Shown in pieces: positions 26,523 through 35,738 of a stretch of 64,000 nt of DNA (its first letter is position 1; the number at the start of each line of letters is the position of its first letter). A model generated the notes under the pieces. The model was not told the origin of the DNA. It saw only the letters and a list, made by a program, of their open reading frames with translations, and did no database searches. The position numbers and the translations under genes were made by a program. The stretch comes from Pirellula sp. (GTDB taxonomy: Bacteria; Planctomycetota; Planctomycetia; Pirellulales; PNKZ01): assembly GCA_013822735.1 (NCBI GenBank), contig PNKZ01000002.1:713004-777003 (forward strand). The letters are read 5' to 3'.

Positions 26523-27797
26523 TTAGCCGAACCAATGTGGTTGGTTGCGCAACAGCAGATCGGCCCAATGGCAGGCTTCGCCGAGCGTGAGGCCTTCCAC
26601 GTGGCACAGGTCGCGACGCGTGGCATCGAGGAAGGCGAGCGTGAACGTGGGACATCCTTTGGGAGACCAGAGCGAGCCGAGCGGAAGCCGCTTGGGAAAC
26701 TTAACTTCCGTGTACGGCACGCGTCGCACTTCCAAGCGGTCGGGCATCTCGAGCGGATAACGCCACCGCGGGCCGAGCCCGAACCAGGAAAGTTTGCATG
26801 TCGCCTCATCGCGCGTGAATCGCCAGCGATAACAACGGACCGGCTCGAGCATGGTGAACAGAAGCCCAAGCAACATGGCGAGGCCGACGAGTTCGAACGG
26901 AATGAGAAAAAGAAATTGCCAGAGCCAATCGAGGCCGTGCGGCCGTTCTTTGGGATCGCCCCAAAAGAGCTGATAGACGAAGAAGCCGGTAATGCCGCAC
27001 CAGAAGGCGTTGAGCATCAATAGCCCGATCACGCCGCCGGTCGTCCAGCGACCGCGATGCGTGAACGTCACTGCGTCGAAATCAGACGATGACCGCCAGC
27101 GCGTATCGGCGGGCGGCGGTATCGCCGCTTCGTCGGCCGTCCGCAGCGCGTCTTTGTCGGCGAGCAACTCGCCGCCTAAGCGTCGGCCGAACACCAACGA
27201 TTTCACGTCCTGCGAAAGCCGCGGCGGTTTGTCGTTGAGGTTTTGGAGTTCGCTCAATCGGGATCGCAAGAGCCACATCAGCGAAGAGCGCTCCTCGTCG
27301 GTGCACGCGGAGCCGAAGCGAATCGGTTTGCCGAGGGTGCGCAGTTCGAGAACGCGCGAACCCGAATAGTCTTTCGTGTCGTCCGATTGCTGGGCCGTCC
27401 CGAAAGTGACCAATTCGTCGAGCGGCATGGCCGTGCGACCGTAGCGAAAGATCAATCGATTCCAAAATTGAGCTCCATCCGAATCGAGCACGAATCGTTC
27501 ACGCCCCAGCCAGCTTTGCATCAGTACCAGAAACGCGAACAACCAGCCGACCAAGAACGGCACGGCGAAGAGAAGGTGTTCGCGTTGCGGATCTTCGGAA
27601 ACGCGCCAGAGCAGGAATCCGCATCCGACGGACCAGCCTGCAAGAAAGAACGCCATGAAGCAGCCGACGCCGTACTGGCCGGTGCGAAACGTCAGGTCGA
27701 CCCGACTCTGTTCGTCGCGGAGTCGATAGCTCGGAGTCTTATTTGGCGGCGGACCTGCGGGGGGACGCTTCGATTGACGCCGCGAAGACTTGGACAC
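26523..27797 (-). CDS. Membrane protein of unknown function
   Basis: A 424-residue protein with a basic N-terminus (VSKSSRRQSKRPPA) and two pairs of transmembrane helices: GCFMAFFLAGWSVGCGFLLW with LLFAVPFLVGWLFAFLVLM, and later GVIGLLMLNAFWCGITGFFV with FLFLIPFELVGLAMLLGLLF. Cytoplasmic loops include two PH-like or DUF-type beta segments (ERFVLDSDGAQFWNRLIF, and RCYRWRFTRDEATCKLSWF). The GTG at 27797 has a good CAGGAG site. Upstream ATG 27959 would add an Arg-rich leader overlapping intergenic DNA. I recognise no family. It follows the kinase-like gene by 77 bp and may be in the same operon. Confidence 0.75.
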   Translation of the reverse strand: MSKSSRRQSKRPPAGPPPNKTPSYRLRDEQSRVDLTFRTGQYGVGCFMAFFLAGWSVGCGFLLWRVSEDPQREHLLFAVPFLVGWLFAFLVLMQSWLGRERFVLDSDGAQFWNRLIFRYGRTAMPLDELVTFGTAQQSDDTKDYSGSRVLELRTLGKPIRFGSACTDEERSSLMWLLRSRLSELQNLNDKPPRLSQDVKSLVFGRRLGGELLADKDALRTADEAAIPPPADTRWRSSSDFDAVTFTHRGRWTTGGVIGLLMLNAFWCGITGFFVYQLFWGDPKERPHGLDWLWQFLFLIPFELVGLAMLLGLLFTMLEPVRCYRWRFTRDEATCKLSWFGLGPRWRYPLEMPDRLEVRRVPYTEVKFPKRLPLGSLWSPKGCPTFTLAFLDATRRDLCHVEGLTLGEACHWADLLLRNQPHWFG

Positions 27798-27874
27798 TTT
27801 GGACGACTCCTGAGGATGGAGTCGATAGAATAGCGGACCCGTGGCCGTCTGAGCAGTTGTGTGAATCGAACCGC

Positions 27875-28504
27875 TTATTCGACGAGCATAACGCCGCGAA
27901 CCGCCACGCCCTGCAAGCGCAACGCCGTGGCGACCACGTCGGCGGCCCGAGCGTCGCATTTCCCGGCTTCAACAAGCAGTATCACACCGCCGGTTTGGCC
28001 GAGTTCCGCACTACGCGAAGTCGCTTTCTCGGCGGAGAGATACGCCAACGCGAGTGCGCCACGGCGAAAAACGGAACCTCGGGCCGCTGCGAATTGCGCG
28101 GCGTCGTCCCACCGCGACGGTTCGAGAACCTCCACGGTCTGCGAAACCACATTCCCGACGGCCCCGGCCAGATTGCGAACGAGGCCATGGCCATCAACGG
28201 TGAGCCCGCAGCCGACGAAGGCCACAAGGCCCGGCGCAGGAATCATCGTCGCCAAGCGCTGTGCCGATTCGTTCAGCTCGGGGTCGCCTGCGGGAGGCAC
28301 GCCCATCGTGCCGACGCGCGGTTCCAACACGGGCACTGGAGCGGCGGGCGGTTCGCAGACTTGTGCGACCAAGGGCGCCGCTTCTCTTACTACGCCGCGA
28401 TCAACGAAGGTCGTCCTGGCGTAAGTCGCCGCTTGCGAACGGGTCACGGCCGCGCGCGCTTGCTCGACCTGAAGTCGCTCCAAAGCTCCCCGTAGCGCGC
28501 TCAT
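27875..28504 (-). CDS. Kinase-dead-looking BY-kinase/CpsD-like protein
   Basis: A 209-residue protein. Its C-terminal half has the order and spacing of bacterial tyrosine kinases/CpsD-type ATPases: VAFVGCGLTVDGHGLVRNLA (94-113) sits where VGxxxGEGKST would be, and GGVILLVEAGKCDARAADVV and LRLQGVAVRGVMLVE match the late strands. The Walker A Lys-Ser/Thr is absent, so nucleotide hydrolysis is unlikely. Neighbours are an ExeA-like ATPase 30 bp upstream and a Wzz-like protein before that, the usual partners of such kinases. It may be a regulatory or scaffolding remnant. Family assignment is by pattern only. Confidence 0.6.
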   Translation of the reverse strand: MSALRGALERLQVEQARAAVTRSQAATYARTTFVDRGVVREAAPLVAQVCEPPAAPVPVLEPRVGTMGVPPAGDPELNESAQRLATMIPAPGLVAFVGCGLTVDGHGLVRNLAGAVGNVVSQTVEVLEPSRWDDAAQFAAARGSVFRRGALALAYLSAEKATSRSAELGQTGGVILLVEAGKCDARAADVVATALRLQGVAVRGVMLVE

Positions 28505-28534
28505 CGTGGCGTCTCGCGAGTTCGAACAAGTTGG

Positions 28535-30103
28535 CTATTTGCCGGTGCGAAGTCGCGAGAATAGTTGGCGGAACTCTTGCTTGCGCACGAGTACCGCTTC
28601 CGGAGTCTGCACCGTCGACGGCTCGTCCTCGAGGATGATCATGTCGGCGTCACTTGTGCTACGGCGCGGAGCGATCACGAAATCTTCCGGTTCGACGACG
28701 TCGACAATCGGAAACTCCAGGTGCGGCGACTGCGGAGCGATCTGCGCAGGCTGCGGACGCAAGACGGGACGCTGCGTCGCGCCGGCGTCGGCCCGTTCGA
28801 TCGGCTTCGACATCGAGCGCGGCGTCGGTTCGCGCACGCCGAGCAGCTCGGCGATGGCTCGTCCTTCTTCGCTGCGCACTTGCGAGCGGGCGACCACATG
28901 CAACCGTTCGGCGGCCAGATAGCGATCGACGATCGGCAACTCTTCGACGAAGTCCTCTCCGAATGGGTTGCGACGGGTTTCACTCAACATGATCTCGACC
29001 TCGGGTTGTTTCGCGATTACGGGTTCGTAATCGGCTTCCCAGTCCGCCAAGTGGGATTCCAATTCGCAAAGTTTCTCTTCGGTTTCTTGTTCCATATCTA
29101 CCGGCAAAACGGGAGAAAACATTTCCGCTTCCGACGGCACATGCATACGGGGAGCCTGCGAAACGGTTTCGACCGTCGGCAATTCGTGCGGCGCGCTCAC
29201 GTCGGTCCCGTCGTCTAATAGGCCGAACTCGACGACCGTGTCTTCCGCCACCGCGCGCGGGTCGCTGTAACCGGGCGCTTCGCTCCAAGGGGTCGGAAGC
29301 TGTTGCAAATCCGACCATGCCTCTTCGATGCCGCGGGCGTCGACAGGCTTTACTTCGCCCGCGCAGGCCATGACCAGTGCGTGGTCGCAGATCTGATTGA
29401 CCAACCGTGGAATACCGTCTCCTGCGCGGAAGGCCGCTTCCAATCCGGCATCGGTAAACACCGTGGCCGGATCGGCGCCGGAGGCGGCGATCTGGTGGCG
29501 GATGAAATTCAGCGTTTCGCTGCGGTCGAGCGCTTCGAGGTAGCAGCGGGCCGTGATGCGCTGTTGCAGCGAGTTGAGGCGCGGCGCCGTCAGGCGTTCT
29601 TCCAGCGCGGCCGAGCCGGCCAGCACGAGACGAACGCGCGGTTTACCGCCGCGCATAAAGTCGGTGATCAGTCGAACTTCTTCCATCAGTCGCAGCGGCA
29701 ACAAGTGCGCTTCATCGACGATCAGCAGCAATCCTTCGGAGCCGCTCGCGTTCGGCTGCAAACGGTCGAGCAGCGCGAGGCGAAGTTCCCCTTCGTCGAG
29801 CTTGCGATACGGCATGCCGAGTTCGAAGAGGATCGCTTGTAGCAAGGCGCGGCGCGAAGGGAGACGCCCGTTGCTGAGGAATGCAACGTCGAAGCGGCTG
29901 CGGAATTTCTCGGCCATCAAGCGACAGAGCATCGTCTTGCCGGTGCCTGCCGGACCGACGACCAGAGCGCTCCCTTCGGCGCGCTCGATGGTGCGTTCGA
30001 TCGTTTGGCGTGCCGGTTCGATGACGCGGCTCGGGAAGTAAAGCTCGCTACGCGGCGCGGCACAGAAGGGCCGCTGCTTCATTCCGAAAAACTCTTCGTA
30101 CAT
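28535..30103 (-). CDS. ExeA-like AAA+ ATPase (polysaccharide/secretion associated)
   Basis: A 522-residue protein. It starts MYEEFFGMKQRPF, the typical ExeA/GspA N-terminus (YxxFFGLxxxPF). Walker A GPAGTGKT at 50-57, Walker B LLLIVDEAH with D130-E131, and a sensor/lid segment DAGLEAAFRAGDGIPRLVNQICDHAL follow. After residue ~270 the chain is long, acidic and probably disordered, ending in a conserved-looking helix KQEFRQLFSRLR. Similar ATPases accompany chain-length and tyrosine-kinase genes in exopolysaccharide clusters. The ATG at 30103 is clear; an upstream frame to 30340 is low quality. It is the middle gene of the Wzz-like/ATPase/kinase-like set. Confidence 0.88.
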   Translation of the reverse strand: MYEEFFGMKQRPFCAAPRSELYFPSRVIEPARQTIERTIERAEGSALVVGPAGTGKTMLCRLMAEKFRSRFDVAFLSNGRLPSRRALLQAILFELGMPYRKLDEGELRLALLDRLQPNASGSEGLLLIVDEAHLLPLRLMEEVRLITDFMRGGKPRVRLVLAGSAALEERLTAPRLNSLQQRITARCYLEALDRSETLNFIRHQIAASGADPATVFTDAGLEAAFRAGDGIPRLVNQICDHALVMACAGEVKPVDARGIEEAWSDLQQLPTPWSEAPGYSDPRAVAEDTVVEFGLLDDGTDVSAPHELPTVETVSQAPRMHVPSEAEMFSPVLPVDMEQETEEKLCELESHLADWEADYEPVIAKQPEVEIMLSETRRNPFGEDFVEELPIVDRYLAAERLHVVARSQVRSEEGRAIAELLGVREPTPRSMSKPIERADAGATQRPVLRPQPAQIAPQSPHLEFPIVDVVEPEDFVIAPRRSTSDADMIILEDEPSTVQTPEAVLVRKQEFRQLFSRLRTGK

Positions 30104-30377
30104 GCCCGGTTCGCCCTTTGCGACAACTCGGAGGGGGAAAACTGCGCCGCCGGATTTTTCAGCGGAAGCACAAGCTATGAGAAGTTCGCTCGGACGCCGC
30201 CCGACCGAAAGAACTTCGCTTCGCCGTGGGTTTTCATCGGCTGGAAAGCTAGGCCGGCTGAAGCCTCGCGGCGAGCTTTGCCGCTTATAACGACATGGCA
30301 AGGGTTCGCTTGCACTGCAGCAAGCACGCGCCGCCGGCATTGCCGCGCGAGCACGCCGCGCGGAATGAGATCGACGA

Positions 30378-31556
30378 CTAACCGACGCGACGACGCACGA
30401 CGCCGATCAATGGCGCACGCACGGCCCGAGCTGCGTCTTCCGGCGAATGGATGACGGCGGGTGCGGCGGGCAACTCCACCGTCGAATTACCGACCGGCGG
30501 CGGCACATGACGCGAAAGAGAGCTCAGTGGATTCGCGTTGAGGGGCAATCCGTACCCGCCGGCCTTTTTTGACAGGAGGAATTCGGCGAGCGCCGCAATC
30601 AATAAGCCGCTTAGCGCAGCGACGACATACCAGAAGCCCGGCGTGTGCCCGAAGTGCAGGCCGACAATTTCCGTCGCGACAACGGGAAACTCCGCGCTTT
30701 GCGGCGCAAGCAGCTCGGCGAGCTCGCGTTCCATCGCACCCCCGGCGGTGAGAAACCGACGCTCGACTTGCGTAAGGCGAGCCGTTTCCGCGCCGGCCGC
30801 TTGCGCTCGCTCGACGATCGATTGCGCGACCAGCGGAATTTGTCGGAGCGGCGTAGGGACGATCGCCTTCGGCGCCGTATCGATTTCGAGAGCGGCTTCA
30901 TTGCTGGGGCCGATGAGTCGTGGTGCGCCCAATTCATTGCCTGCCGCAGCCACTTGTCGAACCGTGTTGGAGTCGACGCTCGGCATCGTCAAGGCTGCCG
31001 ACTTATTGGTAGCGGCCGCTTGGCGGACGATCGCCAGCAGTTCGTCGCCGGACGTTTTGTATTGTTGCTGCGTGACGCGCAGGCGATCGACGGCGTCGTA
31101 CCAGCGGGCGGCTGATAGTTCCCCGGCATAGCGCGTGGCCAGGAACTGCACCAATTCTCCGGCCGAAGCGACATCGTCGCCCGCTGCACAGGTGATCCGA
31201 ATCTGTCGCTGATTATCCACGAAATGGGGCTCGATGGTCGCGTCGAGCCGAGCGCGCCAATGTTCCAACTGTGCTTGCCGAGCGCTCGCGGCTTCCGGCG
31301 TTTCCGCGTCGGTGGGCTCGGCGACCGTCGTGCCGGTGTTATGAAAGCGATGCCAAGCGGAGTTGAGGTACGTCTCCGAAAGGATCGCTTGCCGGACCGT
31401 TGCCGCCGTCGGCGCGAATCGGGGCACGACCCGCACTTCGACAACGGCCGCCGCCGTGGGAGGCGTGAACCAGGCGTTCGGTTGCGCGAAGTGGAAGGCC
31501 GCCGCAAGCAGTCCGCCGCAGGCCGCCCAAGTCAGCAGAAATCGCGATACCTTCAT
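30378..31556 (-). CDS. Wzz/GNVR-like chain-length determinant membrane protein
   Basis: A 392-residue protein with a transmembrane helix at the start (FLLTWAACGGLLAAAFHFA) and another at about 308-329 (FWYVVAALSGLLIAALAEFLL). The ~280-residue periplasmic part between is mostly helical and ends with VERRFLTAGGAMERELAELLAPQ. This two-helix topology is that of polysaccharide co-polymerases. The cytoplasmic C-terminus is short and ends without a kinase domain, fitting a separate partner kinase gene downstream. Start is ambiguous between ATG 31574 and 31556; neither has a good ribosome-binding site. It heads the minus-strand polysaccharide-like operon. Confidence 0.72.
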   Translation of the reverse strand: MKVSRFLLTWAACGGLLAAAFHFAQPNAWFTPPTAAAVVEVRVVPRFAPTAATVRQAILSETYLNSAWHRFHNTGTTVAEPTDAETPEAASARQAQLEHWRARLDATIEPHFVDNQRQIRITCAAGDDVASAGELVQFLATRYAGELSAARWYDAVDRLRVTQQQYKTSGDELLAIVRQAAATNKSAALTMPSVDSNTVRQVAAAGNELGAPRLIGPSNEAALEIDTAPKAIVPTPLRQIPLVAQSIVERAQAAGAETARLTQVERRFLTAGGAMERELAELLAPQSAEFPVVATEIVGLHFGHTPGFWYVVAALSGLLIAALAEFLLSKKAGGYGLPLNANPLSSLSRHVPPPVGNSTVELPAAPAVIHSPEDAARAVRAPLIGVVRRRVG

Positions 31557-31794
31557 GACTAACGCTCTGGTCATCGGAAATTATGCGACGTGGGGGCTGG
31601 GAGTTGGCATCGTCGTGAACCTGCAGCGAACTTGATGGAATGCTTGGTGTCGGTTGATAGCAGTTCTGCGCTGCGCCTTGTTACAATGAACGCTATCGAC
31701 ACAAGTGGATGCATTTGGGCCAAGCGCCGGATTTTCGGCGCGGTGGCAGTGCCGGCACTTGCTTTGGGAATTACGGCGCGAGAAAAGCGATCCG

Positions 31795-32469
31795 ATGTTT
31801 CAAATAAAAATCTGCGGCGTGAAAACGGTGGACGACGCACTCACCGCGGCAGATGCAGGCGCCGACGCCATCGGGCTCAATTTCTTTCCACGCAGCGCGC
31901 GGTTTGTCGAGCGACGCGCGGCGCAAGAGATCGTCGCCGCGCTCGGGACGCGCGTTTGCAAGGTGGGAGTGTTCGTCAACGCGCCGGTTGCAGAACTTCT
32001 CGAAACGGCCGACGCACTGAAACTCGACCTGATTCAACTCCACGGCGACGAGCCTCCGGCAGCGATGCGCGGCCTTGCTCCGCGGCCGATCCTGAAGGCG
32101 TTTCGCGTCGGAGCGGACGGGCTCGCGCCGCTCCGGCACTGGTTCGAAGAAGCGATGCGGGCCGGACTTCGTCCCAGTCGGGTATTGCTCGACGCTTACC
32201 AACCGGGCGAGTACGGCGGGACGGGACGCACGGCAGATTGGTCGGCCGCCGCCGACTACGTGCGGACGGCCGGCTTGCCGCCGCTAGTACTTGCAGGGGG
32301 GCTGAAGACGGAGAACGTCGCGGCGGCGATCGAGCAAGTCCGACCGGCGGCGGTCGATACGGCCGGCGGCGTCGAGAGTGCTCCGGGCGTGAAAGATCCC
32401 GAGCGCGTCCGAGAATTCATCGCGGCGGCAAAGATGGCGTTTTCCCGCATTTCAGCGGCAAAAAGATAA
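31795..32469 (+). CDS. trpF: Phosphoribosylanthranilate isomerase
   Basis: A 224-residue TIM-barrel enzyme of tryptophan synthesis. The catalytic Cys is in QIKICGVKT and the catalytic Asp in VLLDAYQPGEYGGTG. Phosphate-binding segments LVLAGGLKTENV and VDTAGGVESAPGVKDPE are intact. The ATG at 31795 gives MFQIKICG, the usual start. No other trp gene is in the window, so it is a stand-alone copy. It is divergent from the Wzz-like gene. Confidence 0.95.
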   Translation: MFQIKICGVKTVDDALTAADAGADAIGLNFFPRSARFVERRAAQEIVAALGTRVCKVGVFVNAPVAELLETADALKLDLIQLHGDEPPAAMRGLAPRPILKAFRVGADGLAPLRHWFEEAMRAGLRPSRVLLDAYQPGEYGGTGRTADWSAAADYVRTAGLPPLVLAGGLKTENVAAAIEQVRPAAVDTAGGVESAPGVKDPERVREFIAAAKMAFSRISAAKR

Positions 32470-32591
32470 TAACGGGAATGGGTTGCGCCTTGCCGATCGG
32501 CTGAGCGCTACCTATCATCAACGCGTTGCGAGAGGGACTGCCGCAACCAGTGTCGCTGCAAGAAGTTCCAACCTTTTTGAGGATCATCGTC

Positions 32592-33932
32592 GTGTCTCAA
32601 GTTGCCGCTGCTCGTCTGCCGTACAAAGTCGCCGACATTTCGCAGGCCGAAGCCGGCCGTAAGCGGATCATGTTGGCGGAAAACGAAATGCCCGGCCTGA
32701 TGTCGCTCCGCAAGAAATACGGCGCGTCGAAGCCGCTCAAGGGAGCTCGTATCGCGGGTTGCCTGCACATGACGGTCGAGACCGCCGTGCTCATCGAGAC
32801 GCTCACGGCGCTCGGTGCTGAAGTCACTTGGAGCAGCTGCAACATCTTCTCGACTCAAGATGAAGCCGCCGCCGCGATCGCCGTGACGGGCGTGCCGGTT
32901 TATGCCTGGCGCGGTGAGACGAATGAAGAGTTCGATTGGTGCATCGAGCAGACGCTGTTCTTCCCCGACGGCCAACCGCTCAACATGATTCTCGACGACG
33001 GCGGCGATCTCACCTTGATGGTCCACCAGAAGTTCCCCGAACTCCTCGGCGGCATCAAAGGCCTGAGCGAGGAGACGACCACGGGAGTGCATCGCCTTGA
33101 GCAAATGATTGCCAAGGGTGAGCTGAAACTGCCGGCAATCGACGTGAACAACTCCGTCACGAAGAGCAAGTTCGACAACCTCTACGGCTGCCGTGAATCG
33201 CTCGCCGACGGCATCAAGCGGGCTACCGACGTGATGATCGCCGGCAAGGTCGTGGTCGTGGCCGGCTACGGCGACGTCGGCAAGGGCTGCGCTCAGTCGA
33301 TGCAGCGTTACGGCGCTCGCGTGCTGGTCACCGAGATCGATCCGATCAACGCCTTGCAAGCCACGATGGAAGGCTTCCAGGTGACGACGATGGAAGACGC
33401 CGCCGCGCAAGGAAACATCTTCGTCACGACGACCGGCTGCTGCGACATCATCCGCGGCGAGCATTTCGCCCAGATGAAGAATGACGCGGTCGTCTGCAAC
33501 ATCGGCCACTTCGATATCGAGATCGACGTCGCTTGGCTGGAAGCCCAAGTGAAGGCCGGTAAGGCGAAGAAGGTGAACATCAAGCCGGCCAACGACGGCA
33601 ACGTCGATCGCTACACGTTCAACGACACCGGTCGCAGCATTCTGCTGTTGGCCGAAGGTCGGCTGGTGAACCTCGGTTGTGCTACCGGCCACCCGGCGTT
33701 TGTGATGAGCAACTCGTTCACGAATCAAGTGATGGCGCAACTCGCGATTTGGGAGGACGCGGAAAGCTTCCCGATCGGTGTGCATCGCTTGCCGAAGAAG
33801 CTCGACGAAGAAGTGGCCCGCCTGCACCTCGAACAACTCGGCGTGAAGCTCACCAAGCTCACGAAGAAGCAGTCGGACTACCTGCACATTCCGGTGGAAG
33901 GCCCGTACAAGCCGGAAATCTACCGGTACTAA
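32592..33932 (+). CDS. ahcY: S-adenosylhomocysteine hydrolase
   Basis: A 446-residue enzyme that splits S-adenosylhomocysteine into adenosine and homocysteine with bound NAD. It contains [16 protein letters not shown], the substrate-binding ILDDGGDLT, the NAD-binding [13 protein letters not shown], the NVDRY and [17 protein letters not shown] blocks, and the C-terminal [10 protein letters not shown], where Tyr/Lys reach the partner's NAD. The GTG at 32592 ([16 protein letters not shown]) fits the family start; an ATG-less extension to 32526 is unlikely. A strong terminator follows at 33993-34024. Confidence 0.97.
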   Translation: MSQVAAARLPYKVADISQAEAGRKRIMLAENEMPGLMSLRKKYGASKPLKGARIAGCLHMTVETAVLIETLTALGAEVTWSSCNIFSTQDEAAAAIAVTGVPVYAWRGETNEEFDWCIEQTLFFPDGQPLNMILDDGGDLTLMVHQKFPELLGGIKGLSEETTTGVHRLEQMIAKGELKLPAIDVNNSVTKSKFDNLYGCRESLADGIKRATDVMIAGKVVVVAGYGDVGKGCAQSMQRYGARVLVTEIDPINALQATMEGFQVTTMEDAAAQGNIFVTTTGCCDIIRGEHFAQMKNDAVVCNIGHFDIEIDVAWLEAQVKAGKAKKVNIKPANDGNVDRYTFNDTGRSILLLAEGRLVNLGCATGHPAFVMSNSFTNQVMAQLAIWEDAESFPIGVHRLPKKLDEEVARLHLEQLGVKLTKLTKKQSDYLHIPVEGPYKPEIYRY

Positions 33933-33992
33933 ATGGCGGTCGACCGGCTGCTGAAACACGCAGTCGGCCAATCTACCCTTTGACAAACTTTC

Positions 33993-34024
33993 GGGGCTGC
34001 GGGATAACTCCCGCAGCCCTTTTT
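33993..34024 (+). terminator. Rho-independent terminator of ahcY
   Basis: GGGCTGCGGGA (33994-34004) pairs perfectly with TCCCGCAGCCC (34009-34019) around TAAC, followed by five T. It stands 61 bp after the ahcY stop. Confidence 0.92.
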
Positions 34025-34059
34025 CATTTCCCAAGTTGTTGTTGAAACGGCCGATTCCC

Positions 34060-35412
34060 ATGCCCGACATTGCCCCCTTCCGCGGCGTTCGTTACGACCT
34101 TGGCCACGTTGGCTCCTTGAGCAACGTCATCTGCCCGCCGTATGACGTGATCGGCCCCGAGTTTCAGGAGCAGCTCTACAAGAAGCACCCGGCGAACTTT
34201 GTGCGCCTGGAGCTCAACCGCGAAGAGCCGGGGGACAACGACCAAACGAACAAGTACACCCGCGCCGCCAAGTATCTGAAGAACTGGCGCAGTGAAGGGG
34301 TGCTCCACGCGGAAGCTCAGCCCGCGATCTACGTCTATCATCAGACGTTCGACTACGCCGGTCGCACTCATACGCGTCGCGGCTTTATGTGCCGCGTGCA
34401 ACTGCAGCGCTTCGGCCAGGGAAACATCTACCCGCACGAAGAGACGCTCGCCGGCCCTAAGGCCGATCGCCTCCTATTGACCAAGGCTTGCAAGGCGAAC
34501 CTCTCGCAGATCTTCGGCCTGTTCCCCGACCCGTCGAACGAGGCTCAGGAAATCGCCGAAGCGGCGGTTGCCGGTAGCCCGGGCGTGGAAGCGGAAGATC
34601 ACCTCGGCGTGAAGCACCGGATGTGGACGCTGACCAATCCGGAAACGATCGCCAAGGTGCAGCAAGCGATGGGCCCGAAGCCGGTGTTCATCGCCGACGG
34701 TCACCACCGCTACGAAACGGCCTGCAACTACCGCGACGAACTTGCCGCGGCCGCCGGCGGTTCGCTGCCGACGGGCCATCCGGCCAACTACGTGCTCATG
34801 CAATGTGTGAGCATGAACGATCCGGGGCTACTTGTGTTGCCGACGCATCGCCTCTTCCGCGGACTGGCGCCGATGACCTCGGGCGAACTCATCGCCAAGC
34901 TCGGCGACAACTTTACCTGCAAGGTGGCCGGGGAAGGAACCGATCTGGCCGGGCGCGTGTGGGACGAGATCGAAAAGGAAGGAAAGCAGGGAACGCTCGG
35001 CTTCTATACGAACAAGGATCAGCGTTGGGTCTTGGCCCGCATTACGCCGGCCGGTGAAGCGAAGATGGCGGAGATCGCTTCCGACCACAGCACGCCATGG
35101 CAAGGGCTCGGCGTGTCGATCCTCCATCGGCTCGTGGTCGAAACGTTGCTGGGCGGCAAGGAGCTGCCGAAACCGAAGTACGTGCACACGATCGACGAGG
35201 TCGTCGAAAGCCTCGACGCAGGGGACGTCGGCGGACGGGATGCGACGGGCGTGATGAGCGCCGGCGGCCAGTTCGAAGTGAGCGCCTTGGTGATGCCCGC
35301 CACGGTCGAGCACATTCGCGTCATTAGCGAACACGCCGAACGGATGCCCGCCAAGAGCACGTACTTCTATCCGAAGCTGCTCGGCGGCATGGTGATCAAC
35401 CCGCTGGAGTAG
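34060..35412 (+). CDS. DUF1015 family protein
   Basis: A 450-residue protein with the DUF1015 blocks: MPDIAPFRGVRYD at the start, VICPPYDVIGPEFQEQLY, NFVRLELNREEPGDND, the basic Cys-containing GRTHTRRGFMCRVQL, HEETLAGPKADRLLL, VFIADGHHRYETACNYR and ESLDAG. Family members are around 400-450 residues with unproven function, sometimes linked to amino-acid metabolism genes. The ATG at 34060 gives the standard N-terminus. It lies 36 bp after the ahcY terminator hairpin, so it probably has its own start of transcription. Downstream is the parS cluster. Confidence 0.9.
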   Translation: MPDIAPFRGVRYDLGHVGSLSNVICPPYDVIGPEFQEQLYKKHPANFVRLELNREEPGDNDQTNKYTRAAKYLKNWRSEGVLHAEAQPAIYVYHQTFDYAGRTHTRRGFMCRVQLQRFGQGNIYPHEETLAGPKADRLLLTKACKANLSQIFGLFPDPSNEAQEIAEAAVAGSPGVEAEDHLGVKHRMWTLTNPETIAKVQQAMGPKPVFIADGHHRYETACNYRDELAAAAGGSLPTGHPANYVLMQCVSMNDPGLLVLPTHRLFRGLAPMTSGELIAKLGDNFTCKVAGEGTDLAGRVWDEIEKEGKQGTLGFYTNKDQRWVLARITPAGEAKMAEIASDHSTPWQGLGVSILHRLVVETLLGGKELPKPKYVHTIDEVVESLDAGDVGGRDATGVMSAGGQFEVSALVMPATVEHIRVISEHAERMPAKSTYFYPKLLGGMVINPLE

Positions 35413-35422
35413 CAGCAGACGG

Positions 35423-35490
35423 GAGACGAGAGATCAGAGACCGGAGGATCGGAACCGGAAGTGCGGCTGTAGTCTCTGATCTCCAGTCTC
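35423..35490. repeat. Long imperfect inverted repeat between DUF1015 gene and parS sites
   Basis: GAGATCAGAGAC (35430-35441) and GTCTCTGATCTC (35472-35483) are perfect inverted copies; flanking GAGAC and GTCTC extend the pairing with a small bulge. The second arm is also directly repeated in diverged form (AGTCTCTAATCT). There is no T-run, so this is at best a weak terminator. Confidence 0.55.
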
Positions 35491-35501
35491 TAATCTGTCG
35501 C

Positions 35502-35517
35502 CGTTCCACGTGAAACG
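35502..35517. promoter_or_regulatory. parS centromere site 1
   Basis: CGTTCCACGTGAAACG is a palindrome one base from each end away from the consensus TGTTNCACGTGAAACA bound by ParB. Confidence 0.88.
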
Positions 35518-35551
35518 GCTGTGAGCCTCTGCAGCGGCTGCGTCAATGGCG

Positions 35552-35567
35552 TGTTTCACGTGGAACA
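35552..35567. promoter_or_regulatory. parS centromere site 2
   Basis: TGTTTCACGTGGAACA is the same palindrome with one internal change on each half relative to site 3; it matches the ParB-binding consensus. Confidence 0.9.
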
Positions 35568-35606
35568 TTGCGAATGCGGGCTCTGGCGCGGCTGCGTAAG
35601 ACCTGC

Positions 35607-35622
35607 TGTTCCACGTGAAACA
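35607..35622. promoter_or_regulatory. parS centromere site 3
   Basis: TGTTCCACGTGAAACA equals the classic chromosomal parS sequence. The three sites are spaced 50 and 55 bp apart directly upstream of parA. Confidence 0.93.
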
Positions 35623-35738
35623 TTGATTTCGCTCCGGCGACGGTCGTTTCGACATTCTCGCAGCCGGGCCCTTTCGCTAAGATTCCGCCCCGCAACAGCG
35701 CGCCGGTTCCACGGCTGCGCGCGGGAAGGAGTCCGGCA

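Noticed and set aside
32470..32591. Possible SAH riboswitch before ahcY
   Set aside because: I could not fit the region to the conserved core as I remember it; no paired structure of the right shape is obvious.
32508..34070. Long open frame (520 codons) opposite ahcY
   Set aside because: ahcY is unambiguous; the antisense frame is a by-product of high GC third-codon bias.
35413..35738. Replication origin next to parABS
   Set aside because: No cluster of DnaA-box-like TTATCCACA sequences or dnaA/gidA genes seen here.
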